Assembly (NCBI GenBank): GCA_027625915.1
Contig: JANTQA010000047.1
Location: 11,222,001-11,286,000 of the forward strand
Origin: Anaeramoeba flamelloides
Lineage: Eukaryota > Metamonada > Anaeramoebidae
Direction: 5' to 3'
Length of the DNA stretch: 64,000 nucleotides
In this document: positions 54,211 through 64,000 of the stretch, piece after piece
Position numbering within the stretch: the stretch's first letter is position 1
Layout of the letters: each line of letters begins with the position of its first letter
The notes under the pieces: generated by a model
The model's database searches: none
What the model was told of the DNA's origin: nothing
What the model saw: only the letters and a program-made list of their open reading frames with translations
Made by a program: the position numbers and the translations under genes

Positions 54211-54719
54211 TTTTTTTTTTCATTCAATTAAATCTTTTGAATTCCAAATTTCTTGATTGAGTTTTATTTTTTTTTCAAATAAGGAAGTGGATAAAAGTTT
54301 TAATTTTTTTTTTTGAATTTCAGTTTTTTTTTATCAACTTAATTTATCATATTTTGGGTCTGAATTCAGTTTTGTAAATCAGAATTGTCTTGTTTCTGTT
54401 TATTTTCCATAATTCAGTAATACATGAATTAATCCAAGTGTTTAAGTAATTTAAAGTTTATATTCCATAATTAAAATATCCAAATTCATAGGTTAATTAA
54501 CTTTTAATAAAAGGTTCAAATAATCTTTAAAAATCTTATTGTCAAGATAATTGTCATTAAATAGTTGCTTACAATTTTTAAATGTTTCTTGTATTTTTTT
54601 TTAAATCCTGAACTATCTACGAAATATTATTTAAATAAATACCGAAATGTTTATTTTTTAAAAAATCTTTTGATACTTCTGTTTTATATTTATTAGGTTT
54701 TTAACCAAATTAAATAATA

Positions 54720-54960
54720 ATTTTATATATTGTTTTTAATTTTTGATTTAAATGATTTTTTTTTGCCTTTATCATTAAGATTGAATGATCTGCAAACTTT
54801 GGACACTGATTTTTTAATTAAATTATTTTCAATAAACAAAAATGTGAAAATATAATAAATAAAATAGGTGGCAATGTATCTCCTTGGAAAATAACAATTC
54901 CTTCCCCTTGATACTAAACCCCATTCCAAAAATTTGGAAACACCCAAGATCAAAAAATAG
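54720..54960 (-). pseudogene. LINE-like reverse transcriptase fragment, decayed
   Basis: One minus-strand frame reads EGIVIFQGDTLPPILFIIF and, after an in-frame stop, CPKFADHSILMIKAK. These correspond in order to two core reverse transcriptase motifs of non-LTR retrotransposons, (R)QGDPLSPLLF and (F/Y)ADD. The second Asp of the catalytic pair is His, and the spacing (about 31 residues) is slightly short. No endonuclease, poly-A tail or target duplication was identified, so this is a small dead piece of a LINE. The other long frames here are shadows of it. Confidence 0.4.
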
Positions 54961-55599
54961 ACAAAAAACCCTCAATTTATTATATTTTTCCAAACATAAT
55001 ATAAAACTACATTTAAGTAACCCAGTATTAATGTTTTTAAAAAGTAATCATTTTTATTCAAATCAAAGAAAAATAAATCCAAAAAACCAAAACTGGTGTG
55101 TCCAAAATGATGAAAGAAGCTGAATAAAAAATTTATTGGTAAATTTGTTGAAATTTCACCAACATTTCTTGATCAATTAAATGATAAGATATCATCAACT
55201 GATAATGTGTGGTTTTTATATTTAACGAACTCAATACATACCGATCTATCAACTATCGAAAAAAAAATTCAGATCAAATGAAACAGGTTACTTAACGGGA
55301 AAAAAGGATGTTAAAACAAAACAAAAAAGACAATAAAAGAAATAGTTTGGAAAATCAAAAATTATTTTCATATTGAATGTACCAGTGTAATATTGTGATT
55401 CTTTCCACTGTTTAAATTGTTTCCAAATTTTTGTAATTTAGTTTATTTTAATAAAAAAAGTTTAATAATTTCATTTATATTAAATTTTTTTATTGTTTTT
55501 CAAAGTATTCTAAAATTAATCAAACCAAAACATTTAGTCATATCAATCATTATAATCTCTATATTATCATTTCTGTTTTCATTATCTGATTTAATTTTA

Positions 55600-55998
55600 C
55601 AGTCAATCCAAAGCTACCGTTTAATTTTATCAATATCAAATTTTGATGTTGATAAATCTTTTTAAATATAAGAATATAAGAATAAAAAAGCTAATATTGA
55701 AAAAAAAATTCATAAATGAGCCAATATTCAAGAATTTTTTCTGATTTTCAAAAAATAAATTTTCAGAACTCAAAATGACTCTAAACATCAAAAATTCATT
55801 AATAAAGGACATAAAATTTCCTCTAAAAAATAAATTTATTTTTCGATCACATTGTAGAAAATATTTTTCATATCAACTCATTTATGAAAAAATATTATCA
55901 ATATAAGCTTTCTTATTCTTATATTCTTATATTTAAAAAGATTTATCAACATCAAATTTTGATATTGATAGAATTTCATGGTAGCCTTGGAACAGCTG
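55600..55998. mobile_element. Tc1/mariner-type MITE with long inverted arms
   Basis: 399 bp, TA at both outer edges (55598-55599 and 55999-56000). Left end CAGTCAATCCAAAGCTACCG; right end reversed CAGCTGTTCCAAGGCTACCA. The arms then agree almost perfectly for about 70 bp (CAATATCAAA then TTTGATGTTGATAAATCTTT and AAATATAAGAATATAAGAAT). The tip resembles the element at 2225-2744. The hydrophobic plus-strand frame 55417-55665 overlaps the left arm and is not a gene. Confidence 0.7.
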
Positions 55999-56573
55999 TA
56001 TGAAAAGTAATCAATACATTTAATACGACATTGCAAACAAAGAATTATTTGAGGTTTTTTTACAAAAAAGAATCAAAAAGTGGAAACTGAAAAATATTTC
56101 CAATTAAAAAAAAAATTCAAGTATTCTTATTCTTTTAACTAATTTAACTGTATCAAAAATTTTGAATATATGCTTCTAATATCACTTATAAATATTTGTT
56201 TTTATCTGCTTTTTATTAATAATTTGTAATTTTATTTTGAAGAATATAAGTTCTATCACAAAAAAAGCATCTGAATTTTAAATTTAAGGTTTAATGATTG
56301 AAATATAATTAACAAAAAAGTTTTAATAAAGCAATTAAACCAAAAAATATAAAAATAAAAATAAAAAACTATGGGATAATAAAATATTAGGTTAGGTTTT
56401 ATAATGTTTCTTTTTAATATTGAAAATATTGTTGTTTGATTTGAAAATAACTAAAGGACTTTATCTTTGGATAAGAATTCTGGTGTACTTGTGTTTAAAG
56501 AATTAAAATATAAAATTAATAAAAATAAAAAAAAAATATGGCTCTAAATAAAAATTAAATTAGGAAAAATTGA

Positions 56574-59500
56574 TTAACAACAACCGCCACTTGGTTTTTC
56601 GACATCTTCCTCATCATCAAGATTAAAACCGTCACCACCGTTTTGTGCATGTTTGATATCATTTTTTAAGATGTGATCAACAAGGAATCTTGTTGCCTTT
56701 CCAATATTTTTATTTTCTTTAGCACTTGTTGCAAACCAGCCGATGAATCCGTGTTCTTTGCAAAAGTTGTTCATTTCTTCTTCTGTTTTACCCCATCCTT
56801 CTTTTTCGTTAACAAGATCAATTTTATTTGCAACTAATACAACAGGTATTGGCTTATCATCTTTAGTTCTGACTTTTTGATCAACATCTTCTTTCCACTT
56901 AATAACAGCTTCAAAGGTTGCCATTCGAGTGACATCAAAAACAAGGAGGGCTCCGACGGCTTCTTTATAATATACCCTTGTCATGTTTCCATATCTTTCT
57001 TGTCCTATTTCAAGTTATATGATAATTTATAATTTTCATTATAAAAAAAAATAAAAAAAAAAATTTAAATCATAACAAACAGATAGGGAGTAAAATAAAA
57101 TAAAAAAAATAGTTATTAGTAAAAACATTTTTTGGAAAATAATAATTTAGAAAAAGAAGTTTATTTCAATCAATTAAAATTAAATAAAAATGTAATGTAG
57201 AAAAGAAAATAAAAATGTAAAAAAGTATTGCTTTGTTAAAAAGACTAAAGCAATAAAAATATTTGAATTCGTTCTTGAATTTAGTGAAATAAGTAAATTT
57301 ATATTTTACAAAAAAGAGATCATTTTTTTGTAGTCATATTTTTAAAAATTTTGAGTTTTTTATTGTTTCTCTTTTTGACTCATTCATTTTTAATTTTTTC
57401 TTTTATTTTGAATTATACTCAATTTTGTTTAAAAGGTAGAAAATTTTATGGTGGTGATCCAGAAATTATCTACATAAAAAGGAAACAACCACCAACACAT
57501 TCAACACTTCGAGTGCAAAAAAAAAAAAAGCTTTTTAAGTTTTTACTTTTAATATTTGTTTTTTAAACAACTCTTTTATTGTTTGCTTTTCTTTCTCTTT
57601 TTCTTTGTCTTTGTTTAAAATAAAAATCTTTTTCTTTTCATTTTTGAAAGAAAAACTATCCTATATGTTATAATCTTGGCTGTATTATAGCCTACGGATA
57701 AAAAACACGAAATAAAATTTTAGAGTTTCGGGAAGTGCCGTAAAGTTTCGTCGAGTGACTACCTTTTCCAGAATTCAAAAGAATAAAAAGAAAATCAAAG
57801 ATTTTTCTCAATTCTTTTAAATTTTAGAAAAAATAGCAGCAATTTTCTTTTTTTATTTCAAAAATAAAAAGAAAATTTCTTGAATTTTTGTTAATTTCTA
57901 AAATTAAAAAAAATCTAACGGTGATTTTCTTGTGGTTTACTGTTTTATTTGTTAAGTGTTCTAGGTTTTTTTGAGGTTTTCTATTTTATTTAGAAAATCT
58001 ATTGATTTTCGTTAGGTTTTTTTGAGTTTTCTATTTATTTGGAAAATCAATAGATTTTCGTTAGGTTTTTTTTACTTTTTGAAATAAACCGAAAATTTAT
58101 TAAAATTTTCTGTTTATTTCAAAAAATAAAAAAAACTAGAACACTTCACAAATAAAGAGAAAACTCAAGAAAAGCTAACGATAGTTTTTTTTAATCTGAG
58201 ATATAAACCGAAAATTAAATAAATTTTCGTTTTATTTTTCAAATTAAAAAAAACCTAACGATAAATAAGAGATAATTTTGTTAAATCTCTTCTCTTCAAT
58301 AATAAATAATAATAAAAAAAGAAAAAAAAAAAGTAAAAATTTTTTTCTAAAGTCCTTCAGTCAAAGAAAAAAAAGGTGAACATTATTTTTAACTCATATT
58401 ATTTTAAGATCTTTTTTTTTTCTTGTCTTAATTATAGTTATGAATTTTTGAGTCGCAAACATGTTTTTAAGTCAATTCTATTCATTAATTCTAGATTTTT
58501 CTTTTTATTAAGCAATTATTATAATGAGAATTTTTGTGAGTGGATGTAATATTTTATAATAATATCTTAAAAATTGTATTTTTTATTTTAAATCAAGAAA
58601 GAGCAATAGGAAAAAAAAAATAAATTACTAAAAAATAAATCGATTAATTTCACTTTATTTTGTTTTTTCAATGCTTATATTTTCCTTGGTAAAAGTTAAT
58701 TGATGATATTTTTTTTTTTTTATCCTTTTGAATTCTGGAAAAGGTAGTCACTCAACGAAACTTTACGGCACTTCCCGAAACTCTAAAATTTTATTTCGTG
58801 TTTTTTGTCCTTAGGTTATAATACAGGCAAGATTATAACATATAGGATAGTTTTTCTTTAAAAAATGAAAAGAAAAAGTTTTTTGTTTTAGGCAATTTTA
58901 AGAAAAAGAAAAAGAAAAAGAAAATCGAAAAAATTTTTTTTTCAAATACAAATAAATGTTAGAGTTCAAGTATATTATTGAAAAAGAAAATTGAATACAA
59001 CTTGCCTACCAGTTTATAAAATAAAATAATAAAATTAATCAATTTATTCAAAAAGAAAAATCAATAATTTCAATATAAGCTAAATAACTTGCCAATATTT
59101 AGAATGATTGTTTAAAAATTGATTCTTTATTTACATCAAATTTTTAATTTAGATTCATTTTAAAAAGGTATAGCCGAAAGGTTTACAAAAGTATCTATAA
59201 AGGTAGTTTACTTACTTCAATAGTTCCTATTTTCAAGAATGTATTCGAGACTTTTTTAAAAAACTTTTTTAAAACAACTTCGGTATGTCAAAACTAAAAT
59301 ACAAATAAGAAAAATAATCATTTTGTGATTGAATAAAATCATGTAATAAATTACTGATTTAACTTTTTAAGAATTAAAAATGAAAATCTTAAAAAATTAT
59401 GATTATTTGAACTTGATTATAATTAAAAAATGTTGAAAATAATAATTAGTTTACAAGATATTAAACTAATTCAAGTTATATTTATATTATAATATTCTAT

Positions 59501-61252
59501 TGAAAATGTAAATCATTATTCGATATCAACAAAAAGAAAGGTATTATCAGGTTCCTAGGTTCCTAGGTTCCTAATATTTGGTGAAATTTTTGAAATATTT
59601 TGATTACTGTATTTATTCTAGTTTTAGATTAGAAGTTTGCTGATAGTACTAATGAAAATTATTTTTTGAAAAGCTTTTATATGTGTTTTAGTGTGTTAAT
59701 TAGAATAATAAAACAAATAAGGTTCTTTTTTTCTTTAGAAAAGGATCCAATAAAGTCTTATTTGAATTTTAATCAGAAAATGAATGGAAAAGGTTTAAAA
59801 TAAATTTCACATTTTCTTAGAAAAACAATAATTTTTTTAGGTGCTTTGTAGGTTTTCTATATTTATAGATTATTTCAAGGCGGTGATTTAGACTATGAAA
59901 AAATAATGACCAAGTGCGATTCCAAAGTGTAAGTTTTTTTTTTTTTAGGAAAATTCTGAAAATAATTTTACTAATTTATTTGACAAATAACAGTCATTTT
60001 AGGTATTTTATTAAAAATAAGTTATAATAAATGAAAATTCTAGCTTTGCTCAAACAATATTTATCATTTTGAAGATTAGTGTGAAGAAAAAATAAATGAC
60101 GACAAAAATTTAGAAATTCTACAAATTTCGAAAATTTACAAATGCCTACATATTACAAAAATTCCCAATTCTTAAATCATAATTGTATTCTGGACACATT
60201 TTCAGGATTATCTAAATTATTTTGAAAGGATCTTTTAAATGATCTTATCTGAAAATCTTAATGCTTCCATTTTATTAAAAGGAATAAAATTATATATTTA
60301 TCTTTGAATTGAATTTTTAAAAAAAATGAAATAAAAAGTTCAAAAAGATTGAATTTTAAAAGGTGAGATAATTGGTTTCTAGCAAAATAATTTTAAAATT
60401 TACTTTATCTTTCGAGTAAAAATTCTGAATTTTTAAGAAAATAAAATGTAAACAGTTTTCAAGTGTATTTCAAGAAATATAAACATATAAAGTAGTGAAA
60501 AAAATGTCTAACATGAAAAAAATCCTATATATGGTTTTTTAATTGTGAATATTAGGAAAATTGTTGTGTGATTTCATTTATTTAAAACAAAATCCTTTTT
60601 TTAAGAACCCAACTTTTTATATTATAACTCACCCACTTATTAGAATGATGATTAATGAAATCACACTTGTTCAAATACACCATTCAATACATCAAAAAAC
60701 ATGAATAATAATTATCATTCTCCAAACTCTAGTAAACCTCTATAAAACTCGATTGTTTTTCAAAAAAAGTTGATCTACTGATGGCTATCAAACAATTACT
60801 CGAGTATTCTATAGACACCTTACTTTGATGAACTTTGGGTCGGTTTATTACTAGGATCATAAAAAAATTGGTTATTTATAAAAAGGATTTGATTGAAAAT
60901 AAAAGAAATTACACAACAATTTTCCTAATATTCACAATTAAAAATCTTGTCAGGGATTATTTTCATGTCCGGTATTTTTTTCCCTAATATATATATATAT
61001 AATTCTTTTATCAATTCAAATTTAAGAATAATTTAACTATTTTAATTTAATTTGTAAAAGTAAATAATATTCTGTATTTGCTAGAGATAACTAAAAAAAG
61101 AAAGAAAGAAAAAAAAAATTAAAATAAAAATAAAGAAGAACAAAAAGGTGTTTAAAAAAAAAAAAAATCAAACCTGCAATATCCCATAATTGAATTCTAA
61201 CTGTTGTTTCTTCATCAACATTTAAAACTTTAAGTGCAAAATCAACTCCAAT
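56574..61252 (-). CDS. Rab32/Rab38-like small GTPase, 3' two exons (5' part not seen)
   Basis: Rab32-group GTPases act on mitochondria-, phagosome- and lysosome-related membranes. Exons seen: 61252-61174 and 57004-56574, joined in phase across a 4,169-nt GT-AG intron. The first encodes IGVDFALKVLNVDEETTVRI then QLWDIAG; the second continues GQERYGNMTRVYYKEAVGAL, the hallmark Rab32 block with Ile instead of Thr in WDxAGQ. Guanine-binding motifs VANKIDL and SAKEN are normal, as is the catalytic Gln. The product ends SGGCC, the prenylation site. The acidic linker (NLDDEEDVEKP) before it is typical. The P-loop exon(s) must lie beyond 61252; I searched to the window end on this strand and saw none, so they are probably outside. 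Conservation is much higher than in the divergent Rab at 40226. Confidence 0.92.
57628..58880. mobile_element. Repeat family F, most complete copy, with ~157-bp inverted arms (in Rab32 intron)
   Basis: Left arm 57628-57786 and right arm 58724-58880 are reverse complements with few mismatches: ACTATCCTATATGTTATAAT, AACACGAAATAAAATTTTAG, AGTTTCGGGAAGTGCCGTAA and CTACCTTTTCCAGAATTCAA. Inside, the 18-base palindromes GAAAATCTATTGATTTTC and GAAAATCAATAGATTTTC recur, each followed by GTTAGGTTTTTTT, plus inverted GTGTTCTAGG/CTAGAACAC blocks. Non-coding, high hairpin potential. The near-identical arms suggest it is the youngest family member here. Confidence 0.65.
60505..60972. mobile_element. MITE family M3, copy 3 (in Rab32 intron)
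   Basis: Reverse complement of 49865-50334 and relative of 25231-25919. Right end CCTGACAAG-type sequence reversed, finishing TTTTCATGTCCGG next to TA (60973-60974). The uninterrupted body provides the empty site for the nested element at 25643-25875. Only ~200 bp from the Rab32 exon at 61174. Confidence 0.7.
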
Positions 61253-64000
61253 CTATAAAAAAAATCCAAAGTGAGAAAGCAAAATTTAAAGATTAAGAAA
61301 GAATTTATTTGTTAAAATTGATGAAACACAAAAAAGTTGGTTTTGTTTTTCTTAAATTGTTAAATTTTATTTTTTTAATTACTATAATTTTGAAATAGTT
61401 TTTTCAGGATATCTTTAATATATATTTTTTTTATTTTTTTTCGCAAACAATACTCAATAAAATAATATTATTGGCAAAAAATTTGGCTTATCATAAATGC
61501 CACAAATACTTGAATTTCTTTTTTAATTGTTTAGACTACTGAGGAATAAAATGTTTTTTGTGAGTTTGGTTTTTATCAATAAAACAAAAAGTAAAAAAAT
61601 GTTAAACAAACTTGTAAATTTACCTTGAATTTATTGAATTATCCTTATTTAAACTAACAATTATTCGGATCTAAAATAGTATAGAAAATTTTGGAATTTT
61701 CAAAAAAGAATTGTAAATATCATCAATTGGTGAATTTTTTTTTTTTTTTTTTTTAAAGACAAAGATCTACAATTGGTTACAAATTATCAATTTCTATGGA
61801 TTAGATAATTTTGATTAATTAACTTTTCAATTGTTATTTTTTAAAATTCCATTCCAGTCTCTATTAATATTTGCAATCCAAAATAGATTGCTGTGATTTA
61901 TGTGATGGGTCAAAATTGTGGGTATTCATTTTATTTTGTTGAGTGTAAATTAATTAATAAGGTATTTCCAAAAAAGTGGGGCATTTTTTTTTACATTTCA
62001 TAAAAAATAATAGTTTTTAGTGGTGGTAATCATTAATCAACTATACTAAATTAAGTTTAATATTGATACCGATTGAACCAACCACTTATGTATTTAATTC
62101 AAAACATGTTAGTTGAAATATTCCCAAAAAATGAAAAAAAAAATAGTACTTTTTTTGGTTAAAGCAATGTACGACCAATTTCAATAAAAAACCGGAAATA
62201 TGGAAAGGCTACAAATGATTTTTTAAACACGAAAATGCAGTTATATGTTTTTAATTATATTGTAAATTTTTTTGGGATTATACAAGTTATGAAAATGATT
62301 TTTTCGATCAAAAAGAAAATAATGAACACCAATTTTCACCCTTAAAAAATATCCGATAAAATCAAGATCAGAAATTTTAATATATTTTATTTATGCAATA
62401 CAATACTAACAAACAAATTGAATTATTATCAAGAATCTAGAGATGGTGGTTAAAGATTTTATATATTTAAATCCTTTTTTGAAGAATGTGTTACATAAAT
62501 ATATTTTAAAATAAATTTGCCCCACTTTCTTGGAAATAGCTTATATTCCTTATTTTTTAAATCAGTGATTATTATGAGATCCTTTTTGAATTATTTTTGT
62601 TTCAATAATCAAATTAAAAATGAAGAATCAAAATAAAACTGTTGATCGAGTTGAAAAAATAATTTTAATGAGAAATAAATGACAATAACAAAACTATTTG
62701 TTTAAAAGAAGAAATTGTGAAAATATTCATCAAACTTTAAGAATAATCTAAAAAAAAAAAAAAAAAAAATGCCACTATGAGAAGTGTCTGGATCAAAACA
62801 TTCTGGAATTATTCCCTTTATTTTAGATAGCCCTTGAAAATGCAAATAGACAAAGATTTTTTTTTTTGTTTTAAATTACTTCTTGATCTTTGAAATATCT
62901 TTTTGGAGTTTCTTATTATAAAAAACTTTCAACATCTGGAAAGATTTGATAAATGACACAACTATTTTGTAATAAAATCAATAATTGGGTTTCCTGTTAA
63001 TTGGAATGATATTAGTCAAGTTTTTCTTGTGAAAAATAAATAAGATCTTTTTCAAAAGTTGTTTAAAGGTAATTGGAGAATTAAAAAAAAAAAAAAAAAA
63101 AAAATTCCTTTATTAATACTTCATATTTTTCAAAACTATCGAATTTCAGATAAAAGTTTCAATTAATTTATTTTGTTATTATTTTTGATATTAACTAATT
63201 TTAAATGTAGTAATTTTAAAAATGTAAAAACCAAAAGTTTTTCGAAATTATCTTTAAAATAGGGAAATCTGTGACAATGATTTTTTAGTGAGAAAATAAG
63301 ATTATCGGGAGTTTGGAAGAATATTGTTGATTTCTGATTTCATTTATCATGAATGACAAATAGCTTCAATGGAATTTAGCAAGTATTCCTGAAAATATCT
63401 GTGTCAACTGAAAATTTTAAGATATAATTTTATTCTGTTGCAAAAAAAACTAAATAATAAAGCATCGGTTACATTATTTTTATCTTTTTTAATGTTTATT
63501 GACTTTTTAAGTTGTTTTTTTTTAACATTATTTCAAATAAAAAATTTTTATCAATTTATTGAAACTTGTTTTTTTGATTATCACGAATTTGTCAATTATC
63601 ACGAGTTTTGAATATTATAAGAAATAATTTCAGATTATCGGCAAAAAAACGCAAATTGATGATAAAATACATTATCGTAAAAAGATAAATTAATTACTAA
63701 TTTGTCGATTTGTTATAAAAATTCTCATATTGCTGATAATCCCTAATGGCTAACAAACTCAAATAGAACAAAATTTGAGGATGCTATTAAAAAAAAAAAA
63801 TGGTCACACTTTTTTAAAATGGCTCTAACACATGAAAAAAAAATTATTTTTCTTTAATATCTGCTATCTAATGCTTTTTGAATATAAATAACTTTAATAT
63901 TTGTGGAATATTGCTATTAGATGAAAAATAAGATATTTTTTTGCGACCATGTATGGAATCAATTTGATTAATTTAAAACCATTCTTAAAAAGCGAAAAAA
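61253..64000. other. Right end: probable Rab32 intron or upstream sequence
   Basis: No gene recognised. Contains MITE family S copy 2 (61965-62536), long A/T tracts (near 61738, 62753 and 63081), a palindrome-rich patch with repeated ATTATCACGA-type sequence (about 63580-63740), and at 63801-63830 a GGTCACACTTTTTTAAAATG block resembling the tips of S-family elements. Confidence 0.6.
61965..62536. mobile_element. MITE family S, copy 2
   Basis: Ends TTTCCAAAAAAGTGGGGCAT on the left and, reversed, TTTCCAAGAAAGTGGGGCAA on the right, with TA just outside each (61963-61964 and 62537-62538). 572 bp, closely matching 46804-47378 in inverted orientation. Non-coding. Confidence 0.7.

Larger units (their letters stand above)
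51461..56573. other. Stretch with relics and small coding-like islands
   Basis: Holds a possible small spliced gene (51760-51953), a Lys-rich minus frame (52318-52533), a repeat family F member (53890-54210), a LINE-like reverse transcriptase fragment (54720-54960) and a TA-flanked MITE (55600-55998). The remainder is A+T-rich with AT microsatellites and nothing recognisable. Confidence 0.55.

Noticed and set aside
55417-55665. Hydrophobic 82-codon frame as a membrane protein
   Set aside because: Ends inside the left arm of a TA-flanked MITE; composition is Ile/Leu/Phe/Ser from A+T-rich DNA and there is no start context or partner exon.

Overview
The window is very A+T-rich eukaryotic nuclear DNA from an unidentified unicellular organism. 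The standard genetic code fits: both Rab genes end Cys-Cys-TAA, and Sec13 and the other intact genes also stop at TAA where their families end. Genes are split by GT-AG introns, and long homopolymers and AT microsatellites are everywhere. The gene set (long-chain acyl-CoA synthetase, Sec13, TMEM16/anoctamin, cathepsin X/Z, two Rab GTPases, a possible THH1/TOM1/TOM3-type membrane protein) suits a phagotrophic protist with a developed endomembrane system. Lys/Glu/Ser- and Asn/Met-rich tails suggest an amoeboid lineage, but I cannot name the taxon. I saw no tRNA, rRNA or CRISPR.

Layout: 1-1358 is the 3' part of a long-chain acyl-CoA synthetase gene (+). A stretch full of inverted-repeat elements follows to 5339. 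Sec13 lies at 5340-6750 (+, 3 exons). Then comes a gene-poor stretch, and a TMEM16/anoctamin gene at 11598-16601 (-) whose two exons are separated by a 2,880-nt intron. The 6.6 kb after it holds a tandem segmental duplication and a few short coding-like islands. An Asn/Met-rich single-pass membrane protein is at 23257-24021 (-). A cathepsin X/Z-type protease is at 29320-35179 (-, 4 exons, one 4,869-nt intron). A divergent Rab1/Rab8-like GTPase is at 40226-41597 (+, 6 exons, one of only 18 nt). A multi-pass membrane exon is at 45917-46490 (-). The 3' part of a Rab32-like gene is at 56574-61252 (-), with a 4,169-nt intron and its 5' end outside the window or unrecognised.

The rest is mostly repeats: many non-autonomous inverted-repeat (MITE-like) families, several flanked by TA as in Tc1/mariner, some nested in each other; direct-repeat families with two or three copies here; a decayed LINE-like reverse transcriptase fragment; and a possible Tc1-type helix-turn-helix relic. 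All three multi-kilobase introns carry such elements, so insertion probably explains their size. The clearest biological oddities are the Rab with substitutions in several nucleotide-binding motifs, including the catalytic Gln, and a cathepsin X whose mature domain starts straight after the signal peptide, with no propeptide. The membrane-traffic genes (Sec13, the two Rabs, anoctamin, lysosomal protease) share a theme, but they are separate transcription units on both strands and nothing suggests an operon or cluster.
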